Below are positions 47,001 to 57,838 of a DNA stretch of 64,000 nt, piece after piece. The notes below the pieces were generated by a model. It did not search any database. It was not told the origin of the DNA and saw only the letters and a program-made list of their open reading frames with translations. The stretch is from Paragordius varius (taxonomy: Eukaryota; Nematomorpha). Every line of letters begins with the position of its first letter. Within the stretch, counting starts at the first letter, position 1. A program made the position numbers and the translations under genes. The stretch covers positions 13,144,001-13,208,000 of the forward strand of contig OZ176054.1 of the NCBI GenBank assembly GCA_964247055.1. Reading direction: 5' to 3'.

Positions 47001-48421
47001 TAATCCAAACTCAACACTTGCGATTTTGGGGTCATTGTACTTTTCAAAAGCTGTTGTTTGATCCACATTTTCATTTTGAGGTAAAACGTGTTGTTCTGTG
47101 TTAATCGTTTGGTCGTCACATGACTTTGGGGCGATCGTCTGCGTTAACCCATCAACAGATTGAATGTTTTGTGAACTGCTCCGATTACTTGAATTACTTT
47201 CACTAACCAGTTTAGGACTACCAATTACTACAGAACTTGATGGTCCAGCATTATTTGTCATAATGAGAATATTGCCGTCTGTTTCATACAAGGGTAGGGC
47301 CGTCGACGAGATCAGCTGAGATTTTTTGGGTCCGGCGGTGTGGTCACCACGTGAAACACTTGATTGGTGATGGCGGATTTTAACGTGATCACCTGTTTCA
47401 GTTTCTGTGTTTGTTACAGGAGAGTAAAGGTCATTTTGTTGCGACAATGGTACGCTAAAATATAATTTTATTAACGAGTTAATGAATATTAAAATGAAAT
47501 TAAAATATTTGCAATAAAGTCACTAACGTGTTTTTATTCATTAAAAACATAAATGTTGTTTTATAAATAAAAGCGGTGTATAAATATATTTCATGGTTAA
47601 TTACATTATATAAACGATTAATTATACATATACGAATCGATTTGCCGATATATTTTACATTTATAATTTGTAAAAATAAAATTATAAATGAAATTTTGGT
47701 TTCAGAAAAAAATTGTAAAATATAAAATTTGAATATTTTATTTTTTTTTAAATAGACACACCCCTTCGTAAGTTAACTATTATAAACTTTATGTATTAAA
47801 TATATTTCTATACGACCGACACACATTAAACAAAGTTCATTAATCTCATTACATATGCAATTTAAAATAAAAGATAATTAATTATATTAAAATTTGACAA
47901 CAAAAGTAAAAGCATATATCATGCATAAATTTTGTATTAAAACGAAAAATGCTAATCTAAAATCAATACTTTTTGTGAGTAAATAATATTATAATCAACC
48001 TATTAGTGCTAAAATCGGGTTGATTTTCCTTCAAAATGGATGTTAGATTGGTGGGACCAAAAGGTTTATCACCCAGAGGCGTAAAATCTATGGCCAAAAA
48101 ATCAGCCGAAGTTTTTGGTACGGAAAATGATATTGCAGTAAGTTTTCGATTGGTGCCTTTAAGCGCATTTATACCTCCAATACATTTGTAAGAATGGACA
48201 GTATGTCGATTCAAATTACCTAAAACGAATCTTCTATTGTATTCCATATCGGTGGAATAAGCGTAAGGTTTGTGGTGTCCTTTTTTCGGTTCTTTCGGAG
48301 AGAATGAGGAGGAAAGTAAAAATCTGTGAGTATTATGAGACAATACAGGTGGAGATCCAATAGTTATATCACTAAATTTACATTTAAATATATACCTTTT
48401 CTCAAAATTATTTGCTAACAT
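33567..48421 (-). CDS. SESN: Sestrin (15 exons, enlarged)
   Basis: Exons on the minus strand, 5' to 3': 48421-48000, 47454-46668, 46263-46081, 45005-44783, 43412-43210, 42659-42494, 40434-40322, 39473-39319, 37972-37798, 37167-37058, 36508-36370, 35796-35645, 34870-34765, 34319-34137, 33653-33567. All phases agree; the product is about 1067 aa against about 480-550 in human sestrins. Exons 2-4 give the N-terminal domain ([55 protein letters not shown]). Exons 10-15 give the C-terminal domain ([39 protein letters not shown]) and end [20 protein letters not shown]. Extra length lies in a 330-residue N-terminal region, the central loop and a Lys/Asn/Ser-rich insertion before the end. Sestrins bind GATOR2 and restrain TORC1 when leucine is low. 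C of the peroxidase relay is kept but its Tyr and His are replaced. The weakest junction is the exon 1 donor (GTTGAT). Confidence 0.92.
33724..33990. repeat. Decayed MITE P1 copy in sestrin intron 14
   Basis: Left arm CAGCAAAAAATTAAAATTTT with ACGGGTAAAACGTAAAAC. The right arm is poorly preserved. Confidence 0.4.
34960..35206. repeat. Decayed MITE P1 copy in sestrin intron 12
   Basis: The right arm TACATTTTGTCCTAGTATAA ending in TATTTACT is clear; the left arm (TGATACGGATGTATAAG) is decayed. Confidence 0.4.
36790..36882. repeat. Half MITE P1 copy in sestrin intron 10
   Basis: Only the right arm is recognisable: AAAAGTATGGTTGG, then TTTGTCCGTAATTCGC and TTTTTACTG followed by TA. Confidence 0.45.
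37309..37551. mobile_element. MITE family P1, in sestrin intron 9
   Basis: Starts CAGTAAATTTGAAATTATAT and ends TTTCATTTTTTACTG. Arms carry GGACAAAACGTAAAA and TTTTGTCCGTATAATTTC. Confidence 0.65.
38001..38430. mobile_element. Foldback-like element, copy C, next to sestrin exon 9
   Basis: Left end TACCATTTACACAAATTCAA follows TA; about seven 21-bp units on the left arm and four on the right. The core (ATAAATTATGTGTTTTCGGG) matches copy A. The right terminus (GGAAATGATA) is decayed. The element starts 28 bp from the 5' end of sestrin exon 9, so it forms the 3' end of that intron on the minus strand. Confidence 0.65.
38440..38702. repeat. Decayed MITE P1 copy beside foldback-like copy C
   Basis: Left arm GGACATACGTCAAAATATAA; right arm AAGTTTTGTCCGTAAAATTT. 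The outer ends have decayed into the neighbouring foldback-like element. Confidence 0.45.
38877..39166. mobile_element. Foldback-like element, copy D, in sestrin intron 8
   Basis: The shortest copy (290 bp): TACCATTTACAATTCAAATT at the left, GAACAGTAAATGGTA at the right, TA on both flanks, about three and two 21-bp units in the arms. Its core is in the opposite orientation to copies A and C. Confidence 0.7.
39550..39800. repeat. MITE P1 copy in sestrin intron 7
   Basis: The right arm ends CATTTGTCCGTATAATTTCA and TTTTTACCG; the left arm retains ATGTAAAAAAATAAAAGACA. Confidence 0.5.
40435..41290. repeat. Tandem array of about 110-120 bp units with (TA)n tracts, sestrin intron 6
   Basis: About seven units each contain AACACATCATCCAGTTAAAG, a (TA)n run and AGGAAAAAATTATTAAACAT. 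The array starts at the 3' splice site of exon 7, whose acceptor AG is itself set in a TA tract. Confidence 0.7.
41550..42480. repeat. Tandem array of MITE-like units, sestrin intron 6
   Basis: Diverged units of about 150-200 bp repeat AAATGCATACTGTAAATTTT, AGTATATCGAAAAAA and GTTTTTTCCATACA, often with AGTAGGGGGCAATTTGCAAC. Inverted ends (AACACTATAGTAGGG at 41629 and its inverse near 41750) suggest that the unit is a small palindromic MITE that became tandemly repeated. Confidence 0.6.
44270..44760. repeat. Tandem array rich in CCAATTTTCACAATCAAAAA, sestrin intron 4
   Basis: About ten to twelve copies of a 35-60 bp unit containing AATCCAATTTTCACAATC and runs of CAAAAAA. The array lies immediately downstream of the exon 4 donor. 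Confidence 0.65.
45006..45960 (-). repeat. Tandem array of copies of the sestrin exon 4 acceptor region, intron 3
   Basis: The intron end plus the first 38 nt of exon 4 (minus strand AATAG|CATGTAATGAG then AAACGATCTACCCCAAAACA) is repeated in the preceding intron at about 45062, 45189, 45345, 45505, 45620, 45758 and, shortened, at 45915. Units are 90-165 bp apart. Several keep both the AG and the exon-like part, so they look like decoy 3' splice sites. Confidence 0.85.
48372..48395 (-). other. Candidate 24-nt micro-intron in sestrin exon 1
   Basis: On the minus strand it reads GTATATATTTAAATG to AAATTTAG. Its length is a multiple of three and the frame is open through it, so it may be retained as YIFKCKF plus a split Arg/Ser codon. 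Composition is intron-like and its size is like the proven PHF5A intron. Confidence 0.4.
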
Positions 48422-50024
48422 ATCACAAAACTTTATAAAACAAATTGTTAAAAATGCAAAACAGATGCAGGGATGAATGCCCTTTGTGATAAATACTTAT
48501 AACAATAGAACAATCACAAAAAAATTATATCATGTTAATAATGTATATAAATATATTATTGAAAATCTGCTAGAAAATGCCAGGCTTTTATTCTGGACAA
48601 TTAGTTATTTTTTAATGCATTTTACTCTAATGGTAATAGTTTAAGACTTTGATTCAAATTGGGCTATCTAAAGACCCCATGTAAAGATATCCTTATTTAA
48701 AACGTTTCTGCATTTTTTCTTTATTTTATCATCCCAGATACAATAGGTAAATAGATGTATATTGTGGTGCGAAAATGATAATTAATTACAGTAAAAATAG
48801 TAATTTTACGGACAAAACGTGAAAAGATAAAGACTAATATATTTTTAAAGAGTACTGTTGTAGTCTTTAAAACTGATAATAAGAATTAATGCCATTTAAA
48901 GTGGTTTTATATCCCAGAGCGATTTAGAACTGAAAAAGTCTTATAGGTACAAGCTGAATCTGTAAATATTATGTTTTTGGCCTTAAAGGCGCATTATAAA
49001 AAAATTTTAATGTAAAAATTGTAAAATTATATTTTCTCAAACTGTTCGCCATTCGATAAATTTTTAAAATGTTAATGCAGGAGCCAAATGATCATGGTTA
49101 GAAAATGTAAATATTAACTTTATGCTTTCACTACATTTAGCCAGCAACTTGATTTATATTAGTTTTAACTGTTCTATGGTGTTTTGGAATGTCACAATTG
49201 ACTCTAGATATCCAAAAAAGTAAGAATATTAAGCTTTTTATCTATGAGAACAATGTTTGACAATTAAAATTTAACTATAATAACTTTAAAAACAGTAAAT
49301 TATTTTCAATCTGGTATATAAAATTACCTCAATAGGTGTAACTAGTGCAAGAAGGGAAAAAGTCATGAATAGTAAATAGAGCTATATTTTGGTTCTTAGA
49401 TAATTTTATGTATGTGTCAAATACTTGCTCTCTACATTTAATTGAAATTTGTGTGATATATAAAGATTTTTGACTTTACTAAGTTAAAGTCATGGCTTAC
49501 TTTCATGTGATAAAAAAAATTTAACAGAAGGCTTAAGTAAACAATAAAACTTGTTTCGGAGCGTATAAAAAATCATATGATCAAGTAAAACTTATAGATT
49601 TTGGAAGTGTGGGGTAGGGCACACTTGTTAGATTCAAAAAATGGATTAAATTCTTTTGAAAACTAATTATGTATATAAGTTTTATATGCAATTAAAACCT
49701 TTGTTTATGCTATAAACTGTTTATTTGATATTTTTGGCTAATCAATTTATTCAAATAGGGTGGATACAAGAGAGGATAAATTTAGTAAAGCAGTGCTATA
49801 GGAAGAATACATATACAAATATGCTAAATTTATCAATTCCATGAAACCGCAACAAAATTTTGATTTTCGAAATATTATAAATCTTGTTTAAAATTTAAAT
49901 ATTTGTTTTATTTATTAAACTCTAAATGTTATTTCAACACTAAAACATGTAAAAAGTCATTTTATCATATAATTATTTCAAATACAATGAATTATGTGAT
50001 CTATTTTATAAAAATGTAAAATGC
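48422..50024. other. Upstream region of sestrin
   Basis: AT-rich DNA without a recognised gene. A left half of MITE P1 is at 48790-48850 (CAGTAAAAATAGTAATTTTA). A short M2-like piece is near 48650-48685 (TTGATTCAAATTGGGCTATC). No clear promoter element seen. Confidence 0.4.
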
Positions 50025-51440
50025 TGGCTTTATGATCTGTTTCCGGGAAACCGGTAGCATTCAAATCCATATGTTGAAAAAATATAATCACTAATAAATG
50101 GCCCTACAATAGCTTCGCCCTTTTTTTTAATTATGCCCCCAGTTTGGGCCTACCCCGTGTAAAAAAGGGTTTTTTTGAAAACATAAGTCGATAAAAATCG
50201 TGTCTTTGAGATACAATTTTCCGGAAAACGTATTGGACCATTTGATTTCAAATATCATTTTTTTCTTATTTCCGATTACGCCGAACATAGTCGACTCGCT
50301 TTTTTAATTTAGGCCCTCCCCCCCCCCCCCCTAAAATGCCATTTTTTCAAAAAAACACAAAAATATTTTTTAAATCTATTTTTGCCCAGGGCATGAGACT
50401 GTAAAAATATAATGAGGATTCCATATGTTCCTTGTTAAAAAAAAATTTACTCGTGCGTTTTTTTATATTGGCTGCTGGCTAAGGAGATACCCGCTAAAAA
50501 CTGCCCCATCATATCGAAAGAGCGTACCTTTGGGGTAAGATTTCAGAAAACTATCAGGCCATATGACTTCAATAGATGCTTAAAATATTAACTGTAACAA
50601 GGCCAAAATTTAGGTCGGTTGTTATAATTTGCCATTAGTTAGGCCCTTCACTTCCTGAAAAATGCGCCACCATATAATGGTTTTGTTTTGAGGCGATTTT
50701 TGCAAAAACTAATGAGAGCATACTGAAATTATGATACCAGGTTTTCTCTGTAAAAAGACAAAAAATATAATCAAGCGTTTTTTTGCATCAGCCGCTGGAC
50801 AGGGAGCGCCTAAAACTGCGCTACCACATCAAAATTGCGTCGTTTAGGGGTTAATTTTCAGAAAACTTATCAGGCTATATAAGTTCAATAAGGGCCTGAT
50901 ATATTACCCGTAAAAACGCAAAAATTTAAGTTTAGATGTTTTTTAAAATTAGCTTTTAATTAGGCCTTGCACTGAAAAATTCGCTCTCATTGAACTATTA
51001 TTTGGTGAAGTCATTCTTCCAAAAATCATTAATAACATAGGGAATGAAGGATTCAATGTATTCCCTTATAAAGTAAAAAATTTTTAACCGTCTTTTTTAT
51101 ATTGGCCTCTGGATAGGGGCCTACCCGCCAAACAACTGCGCCACCATATCGATACAGCAAGATTTTGGAGGCTAATTTTAGAAAACTTATGAGGCCATAT
51201 GATTTCAATAAAGGCTTGAAATTTTTCGCGTAAAACTAAAAAATTTAAGTAGAGCGGTTTTATTGAACTACCCCTTAATTATGCCCTCCTGATGCGCCAT
51301 CATAGAATAACTTTTTGGTTTTAAGGCATTTTTCGAAAATCCCACGAGTGTATATGTAATCAATTATTATTCCAAGTATTACCCGAATTAAGGCAAATTT
51401 TATCTAACGTTTTTTGTTATTATACTTTGTGGCGCTTCAT
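50025..51440 (-). repeat. Satellite-like family S1, reverse-oriented diverged array
   Basis: The first 400 bp match the reverse complement of the 1060-2270 repeat (GGTCCAAT-type and CCGAACATAGTCGACTCGC strings, a C-run replacing the G-run). Then units with GCTGCTGGCTAAGGAG (50471), GCCGCTGGACAGGGAG (50790) and GCCTCTGGATAGGGG (51104) follow at spacings of 319 and 314 bp, with a partial fourth near 51415. No ORF. Confidence 0.65.
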
Positions 51441-51631
51441 ATCAAAAAAGGAAAAAATCGTGCACATGTTAAATAAACTTCAAAAGTAAAATATATTAGA
51501 ATATACAAAATAGTTTTATAGGATTCTCTACGGATGTTCCGATTTCGGATCCGTTGAAAATGGGGAGTTAAAAAGGCTCATGCGAAACATTTTAACAAGT
51601 GCCAAATTTTAACATCAAATATTTTTTAAAT

Positions 51632-52885
51632 GGATAGGCTAATGTGACCAGATAGGCTGTTTTTCGCAGTACAGTACTGGGTTTTCAGAAAAAAACTGCG
51701 ACTGTACTGCGCCCAGTTTTGTACTGCTTTTGAAAAAAAATAATATTCATGAATATATATTAATTACCTTTTATTTATTCAAAAAAATTATTTTAGAATT
51801 TGATATAGTACCCTCTGTAAAAATAAACCCATATTTTGTAAAGAAATGGTTTATTTTGCGGAAAAACGCTAAGATTGACCTATTTTTAAATAATTATATT
51901 TTATTTTCTGCTCGAATTCATAAAATTGGATTTTGAATCGGTCAAACCGCTTATGATTCGGCCTTTCGCGCAGCGAAAATATAACCGGACTCGAAACCGT
52001 AAGAGCATGCTAATGGTTCTCTCACTCAGGGCTTCCGCAAAAAAGGTACCTCAAAATTCAAAAATAAAAAAAAATAATTTATGATATTTTCATAAATGTT
52101 TGATCGAGTTTAGTAAGTCTATTCTTTATACTTATTTAACGGAAAATTAATAGAAAATTGCCCCTTTTCATAATTCGATGATGTTGAACATCCAGAATAA
52201 AAGTTTGTTAACTTGAAATTTTTGGTAATATTTGTTAAAAAACACAATAATTTAACAAAATTTGAAAACACAAATATTTTCAAAATTCTGATTTAGAAAT
52301 TAGCATTATTTACATATAAAGTGTTATAACATCTCAACCGTTTATATCTTTTCTATCATCCTCAAAATAGAACAAAATTTTGCAAAAAATTAAATTTTTG
52401 AAAGTATGCATTTTTAAAAAAATATCTTTAGTTGATATCAAAATTTAGCATATATTTAAAATTGTCGTAATGGGTTTATTTTAAGAGAACCCATTTTAAA
52501 AGAGCCCAAAATGTGGGACTTTCAGACCCTACATCTAAAAATTCAGAATTTTTAAAAATAGTAGCTTTTATATGTACTTTATGTTATATTTTATGGATAT
52601 TTATTGAAATAAAGCATTTAGTATTCATCAAAAAATATATTTAAAAAAATTGCGCACCTTTTGCAATCTTATACGGAGCACTTACCAGAAAAGTGTAAAT
52701 AACTTTCTTAAAAGGTTAAAACCAAAAGCACCATGATATCCTGACATTTTCCTATCAGAATATACAGATTTCAGCAGATTTTTTTGTGGCAACTGTGTAA
52801 TATACCAAGTCGATGGTGTAACATGCAAAGTATGTTTTAATTTTGTGCGTCAAAGTTTAAAATATCTGGTCTCATTAGGATAGGC
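51632..52885 (+). mobile_element. Non-autonomous hAT-type element, copy 2
   Basis: The element is 51640-52877 (1238 bp), with ends TAATGTGACCAGATA and TATCTGGTCTCATTA and the exact 8-bp duplication GGATAGGC at 51632-51639 and 52878-52885. It shares its subterminal and internal sequence with copy 1 at 6720-8053. The 68-aa open frame inside is not a gene. Confidence 0.9.
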
Positions 52886-53156
52886 TAAAAAATAATTTAG
52901 AAGCGAGTTAAATCGTATTTTCAAAATATGGTACAACCATTTTTTCGTATAAAAATAATCATATTATAGGACGTTTAAAAAAATTTAATTCTTCCCATAT
53001 ATAAATTTTTAGTTAAGAACAATATAATATGATATATTACACCAAAAATCTAGCGTAAAAAATACATTTGTACTGAGTCAAGGTTTAAATTTACTCTTTA
53101 CCATACTACTTCTATTCAGAAATTATAATTATGCGATAAATAAAAAATTATGTTGA

Positions 53157-53228
53157 GGCTCGTTGGTCTAGGGGTATGATTCTCGCTTTGGGTGCGAGAG
53201 GTCCCGGGTTCAAATCCCGGACGAGCCC
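53157..53228 (+). tRNA. trnP-TGG: tRNA-Pro(TGG)
   Basis: A 72-nt intronless cloverleaf. Acceptor arm GGCTCGT pairs with ACGAGCC, the discriminator base is C, the anticodon arm CTCGC/GCGAG encloses the loop TTTGGGT with anticodon TGG at 53189-53191, and the T arm is CCGGG TTCAAAT CCCGG. Box A (TGGTCTAGGGG) and box B (GGTTCAAATCC) are intact, and a T run (TTTTT at 53228 onwards) gives the RNA polymerase III terminator. The sequence is nearly that of vertebrate tRNA-Pro. Confidence 0.98.
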
Positions 53229-53807
53229 TTTTTATTTTTATCTTAACGTAAGTAAAATTTTTTCAAATAACACAACCTTAGCCCAATTGTTCTTATTTTT
53301 ATTTTTTATTTTACAAGAATAATAAAAATGAAAACGTAAAAAGTAAAAAAAATTTTTTTGATAACAGACCCGTACTCTTTAGTTTTTTAAAATAACAAAA
53401 GTAAAAAGTAAAAAAACACAGTTACACTTAATTTTCATCAAAGCTAAAAATGATTAAAATTTAGAAAATAATTGGTTACTAATTGTCTTTTTAATTTGTA
53501 ACCCCAAAACGATTTTTATTAATTTATATTTGCTGTTATATAATAGAAAAAATAAATTGTGCAAAAAAAACAATTATACGAGTTAATTTATCCCAAAAAC
53601 ATATATTTTATACATATGGTGAATTAGAAACGTTAAAGGGTTAAATTTAAGCAAGGGTGAATTTAAGTTAAATATTATGTTTATACAGTAACGAGCATTA
53701 TAAATAGGGCATATTTATATTCCAAATAGTTAAAAAAGAATTTAATTTAAAGAGCTTTTGCCTTGTATGAGATTTTTCATTTTATTAATTATAGATATAT
53801 TAAGAAG
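53229..53807. other. Intergenic region after the tRNA
   Basis: AT-rich. At about 53625-53670 a few 21-bp-unit-like pieces (AAGCAAGGGTGAATTTAAG) are probably the remains of a foldback-like element. No gene seen. Confidence 0.35.
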
Positions 53808-54250
53808 ACTCGAATACAACACATTCTTCTGATTCTGGGGTCTTTAGGGACAGCAAGCCTCTTTAAAATCAAATATTTCTAATATAAAACAAACTGAAAC
53901 CATTGCAGTTTGCATTTATATAACAACCGAAAGATAAAATGATTTATTTCATAATAAACTATAAAAAATTACTTAATTTATTATAAACCTGAAGGTAAAG
54001 ATTAGTCAAGACATGTGTGGATTAATTATGATTCGATTAAAAATAGTTTTAATTTTAGCGTTAAAATTAAATAAACAGAATATAAGAAAATGTTGCGTGG
54101 AATTGACATGGAACTTTTATTCACACAATATTTTATTTAGATTTTCAGGCTTATTTGTATGGTTAATAGGAGGAGAGCAGCATAAATTTATATTAAAACG
54201 GTTTCATTCAGTAATTTTATTTTAATATCAAATTCCGAATTGGGATTCCA
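53808..54250 (+). mobile_element. Element family M2, diverged copy 4
   Basis: Starts AGACTCGAATACAACACATT and keeps the M2 order: ATTCTGGGGTCTTTAGGGAC, then TAGTCAAGACATGTGTG and GACATGGAACTTTTATTCAC, ending near CAAATTCCGAATTGGG. Confidence 0.5.
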
Positions 54251-54579
54251 TTTGGATTTATTCTTATCATAAATAAGTCCATATTGAAATAGCTTCTGGG
54301 ATCATATGATTATCAGTGTTAAAAAATTGTAGTTTTGGTAAATTTTGAAAACCCGTTATTATTAATTTGGGCAGCTGTTATTTTTCTCTAATTCCAAAAA
54401 CATACCTTAAAATCCACTCACAATAAATTATAACTTATATCTTAAGTTGTGCGAAAAGGACGCGTTTTCAAATACTTCTTTTAAAATATTCTCTATATGG
54501 GGTACATAATTAAGACACAATCTAGTAGAGGCTAATAACATTTTGATATTAAAAGTTGATTTTGCTTATCTCTCGGTTA

Positions 54580-55250
54580 ACATACGAATGCCGCAAAAAA
54601 TTGATTAACTTTTGCGGCCAACCATTCAAGTCATTTTCCGACGTGAAATGCTGTTCTGCGAGACTGTGTCCCATGCATAGTTGTATTTTTGATGGGGTCA
54701 GCTATTAAAAGTTCAACCGATGTGGAAAAATTTCCCATTGAAGCGATTTTTAAAGTATTAACTGGTTTTGCATAGCAAAACCACTTGTCATGTTTTCTGG
54801 CTTATTCCGATTGTTTTTTGATTGATGCATGAATGTTGTATATAACCAATCTAACGAGTTAAAACTTAATACTGCTTTGGCCCCATCAGACACCAGAGTA
54901 TTATGTTTTGTCGAAGCCATTTGGCTTTATTGTGGAAGGGACCTGGCCATGCTAAAATTTTTCCCCTTTTGATTTACAAAATAAAGTAATTTCTCAAAAA
55001 CCCTTATTAATGATTTTTTATGACATTGAAGCAGGACTTCACGCAATTAACAATTTTCAATTTGTTCAATTATTTACCGATTTTGGTCTTTCTTACGAAA
55101 ACCTCTAATGATAGTTTTTTGTGATCGATGTAATTTTTGCCAATAATGAGTTGTAAGATTATCCAATAATTCTTGCATGATTCCAGTTATGTGGTCTACC
55201 ATAGCGCCTAAAACTCATTAACGTGAAACCAAAATTTTAATTTTTTCCAA
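54580..55250 (-). pseudogene. Unrecognised degenerate coding-like region, probably transposon-derived
   Basis: Minus-strand frames broken by stops contain protein-like stretches such as STKHNTLVSDGAKAVLSFNS (near 54920) and HITGIMQELLDNLTTHYW (near 55190). I cannot assign them to a transposase family. GC content is slightly above the surroundings. It could equally be a host pseudogene. Confidence 0.3.
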
Positions 55251-55577
55251 GCTATGTTTAACATGTTTTAATTAAATGACGCTCACCATATGTAACTGCC
55301 AGAAAACGATAATTTTCAACAGTTTTTTCCCCTATGTATTCCATCAAATGAACATAATGTGGTCTGTACTAAATTATTCGTTTGCCTACTTTTGACGGAC
55401 ATCTTTTCCTAGTTAAACTGATTATAGCTTATGATAACACCTGGTATATAGACATATACTCATTAAAATAATTATTTCAAGGGTCAGCTACCCAATTTGC
55501 ATCTCACGGCATGCCTGGATGATTTATATTCAAGTTTTATAAATCTATTTTTCAAAAAAAGTTATATATTTCCATCA

Positions 55578-55799
55578 CAGTCATGAATCCTTTATTAAAA
55601 ATTATTTATTTTCGTTAAAAATGGGTATAAATATTTGGTAAAGAATGGAAAAAACAAGGGCTCTATGGTGATTCTTATACTTTTTTGATGAATATCATAT
55701 TGTTAATAGTATAGAGCTCTTGTTTTTTCCATTCTTTAACAAAAATTTATACCCATTTAAAGAAAAAAAAAATTTTGATAAATAAAGGATACATGACTG
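55578..55799. mobile_element. Palindromic Tc1/mariner-type MITE
   Basis: A 222-bp element with about 90-bp inverted arms, starting CAGTCATGAATCCTTTATTA and ending with the inverse (AATAAAGGATACATGACTG). The right flank is TA and the left flank is CA, which fits a mutated TA duplication. Arms share ACAAGGGCTCTAT/ATAGAGCTCTTGT around a 50-bp loop. Confidence 0.75.
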
Positions 55800-56348
55800 T
55801 ATATATAAATTTAACTATATTTTAAACACGTAACATATACAGACGGATGAATTAATAAATCTAAATGTGATACAAAACTAATAAATCACACTACTTAACA
55901 ATAATAATGTTTTATGTGTTGTTGATGGATACCTAAATCTAAAATAAAAAGCTTATGCGTGCTGTTATACATGAGAGTCTTGTCCTAAAACGCGTATTAT
56001 CTTCTCGTTTTAAAAAATAGCACATTTAAAAAAATAGGTGGCTACCTAAAAACAATGCGAGAGCGAACTTACTTCTTTATTGATTTATCTATTTTATCTC
56101 ATTATTATTATTATATATATCATATAAAGACATTATTAGAAGGTTCTAGTATAATTTTTAAAGGTGCTTGATTTAATCAAACATATTATGCTCAATAAAA
56201 AAATTCTCCATTTCAATACCGATTCCTGGCATTTTGATTCAATCGTGAGAAAACTTTTAAAGTTTTAGAATAAAAAAAAAATCTTGTCCAGTTTTTTTCT
56301 TTCTAGACGATATTAATAATATTTCAACAGCCAATTTTTATTTCACTA
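55800..56348. other. Upstream region of the membrane-protein gene
   Basis: AT-rich sequence without recognised genes or repeats. Confidence 0.35.
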
Positions 56349-57838
56349 ATGAATTCAACGACCCAGAGTCCTAAAATTCATAATTTTTATTCAGCTATTA
56401 AAGAAGAAAGTAAACGGATTCTTTATCAGTAAGAGCCTTTCATTTTATAATTTATATGTTTTTTTTAACCTAAAAAGTTAATTTAATTAATTAATTAAAG
56501 AAAAAACTGAAATCATACGGACAAAATGTAAAAATATAATGACAAATATTTTTTTCTAAAAGACAACCATACTTTTTTAGATCTAAATTTTTCCAGATAA
56601 ATTATTTATATACAAAATATAAAAATTGAAATTGATTGTATTATCAATATATATTTCTATTTCATGCTTTTTTTAACAATTATTAAAATTTTACAAATTC
56701 AAGATATAAAAAAGTGGTCTTTTAGATAAAAATATTTGTCCTTAGGTTTTCTCCGTATAACTTCAATTTTTACTGTAAATGTACTGTTTTAAATTTTATA
56801 CATTAGTCATTTTAGTTAGCTATTTACAAAACATCAATGATTCTACAAAGAACCATACAGTTAAAAAAGTACAAAATTGAAAGATATAATTAAATTTTTC
56901 ACAATCGCTTCCGCATCCAAAATAACTTTTTTTATTTTTTGTAAAAAATTTATGAAGCAAAGCCAAAACAAATCATAATTAAACCCGATAAAATTTATTA
57001 AAGATCTAATTATTTTAACAATTTTACAAAACTCTCAAACTATTTATAAACTTTTAAAGAATTTTCATACAATACAATAGTTTTAGAATATCCAAAAAAA
57101 TGATTGCCTATATTTATTCAAATCAACCAAAAAAGTAATTTAATTTGTTGTAGGCAGAATCGAAATGTTTAAAATTGAAAGTAAGGTGTTAAAATATATT
57201 TAAAATGTCAAGAGGTTGTATTTGATATGTGGTTAGTTTTATAGTGTTTATGGTTTAGAAGTTATAACCCCTTGAAAGGATTACGTATAGCAGTTTTCCT
57301 TGCCGCTACGCTCATCATTATTTTGGCCTTTTTGGGTTACAAGGAGGTCAGGGATCGTTTTTTCAGAAAAATTTCTCAAACAGTTTCTGAACGGAAAAAG
57401 GCGCGAACAAATGCGTTAAAATCTGATGATACTAATCCTTGCAGAAAAAAATGTAAAATCAAAAAAACAATTTTGCTACAAAATAAATCAAATAATTTAT
57501 ATAATCAATCCATATCCAATCTACCTGTAACCAATAATGTTAGAGAAGAACATCATTTTGAAAATAAATATCTATATAAACAAGTTTGTCTTACCAATGT
57601 CAAAGACAGGAAACAAATGCCTAACCGCATTTTTAATATTAAATGCTTCAATTCTTGCAAATCTACCAATCATACTTTAATTAATTATATTAATAATGAA
57701 AATTCCAAGAATCCTGAAAAATCTTGTCGTCTCCTAAGGTTCATTCACCAAAAAGCAGGACAACCAGATCTAATTACATCACTAAAGCGAGGACTATATA
57801 TATATATATATGTGTCAGTATTTCTGAATATTAATTAG
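56349..57838 (+). CDS. Putative single-pass membrane protein A (two exons)
   Basis: Exon 1 (56349-56428) starts MNSTTQSPKIHNFYSAIK and ends with a GTAAGA donor in phase 2. Exon 2 (57259-57838) follows a TTTAG acceptor and continues in frame (Q, then SYNPLKGL), giving about 219 aa. Residues about 35-54 (LRIAVFLAATLIIILAFLGY) form one transmembrane segment, followed by a strongly basic tail (RDRFFRKISQ, SERKKART) with scattered cysteines (PCRKKCKIKK, CFNSCKS). There is no cleavable signal peptide. The last residues derive from a (TA)n tract, so a further splice (for example at AG|GTTCAT near 57738) may remove them. No family recognised. A P1 MITE lies in the intron. Confidence 0.55.
56498..56775. 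mobile_element. MITE family P1, in the intron of membrane protein A
   Basis: Left arm AAAAACTGAAATCATACGGA, right arm TTCTCCGTATAACTTCAATT ending TTTTACTG and TA. The first bases of the left end are lost. Confidence 0.65.

Noticed and set aside
46910-47104. Plus-strand 64-codon frame
   Set aside because: Antisense shadow of sestrin exon 2.
53625-53670. Possible fifth foldback-like element
   Set aside because: Only two or three diverged 21-bp-like units and no TACCATTTAC ends, so it is too decayed to call.
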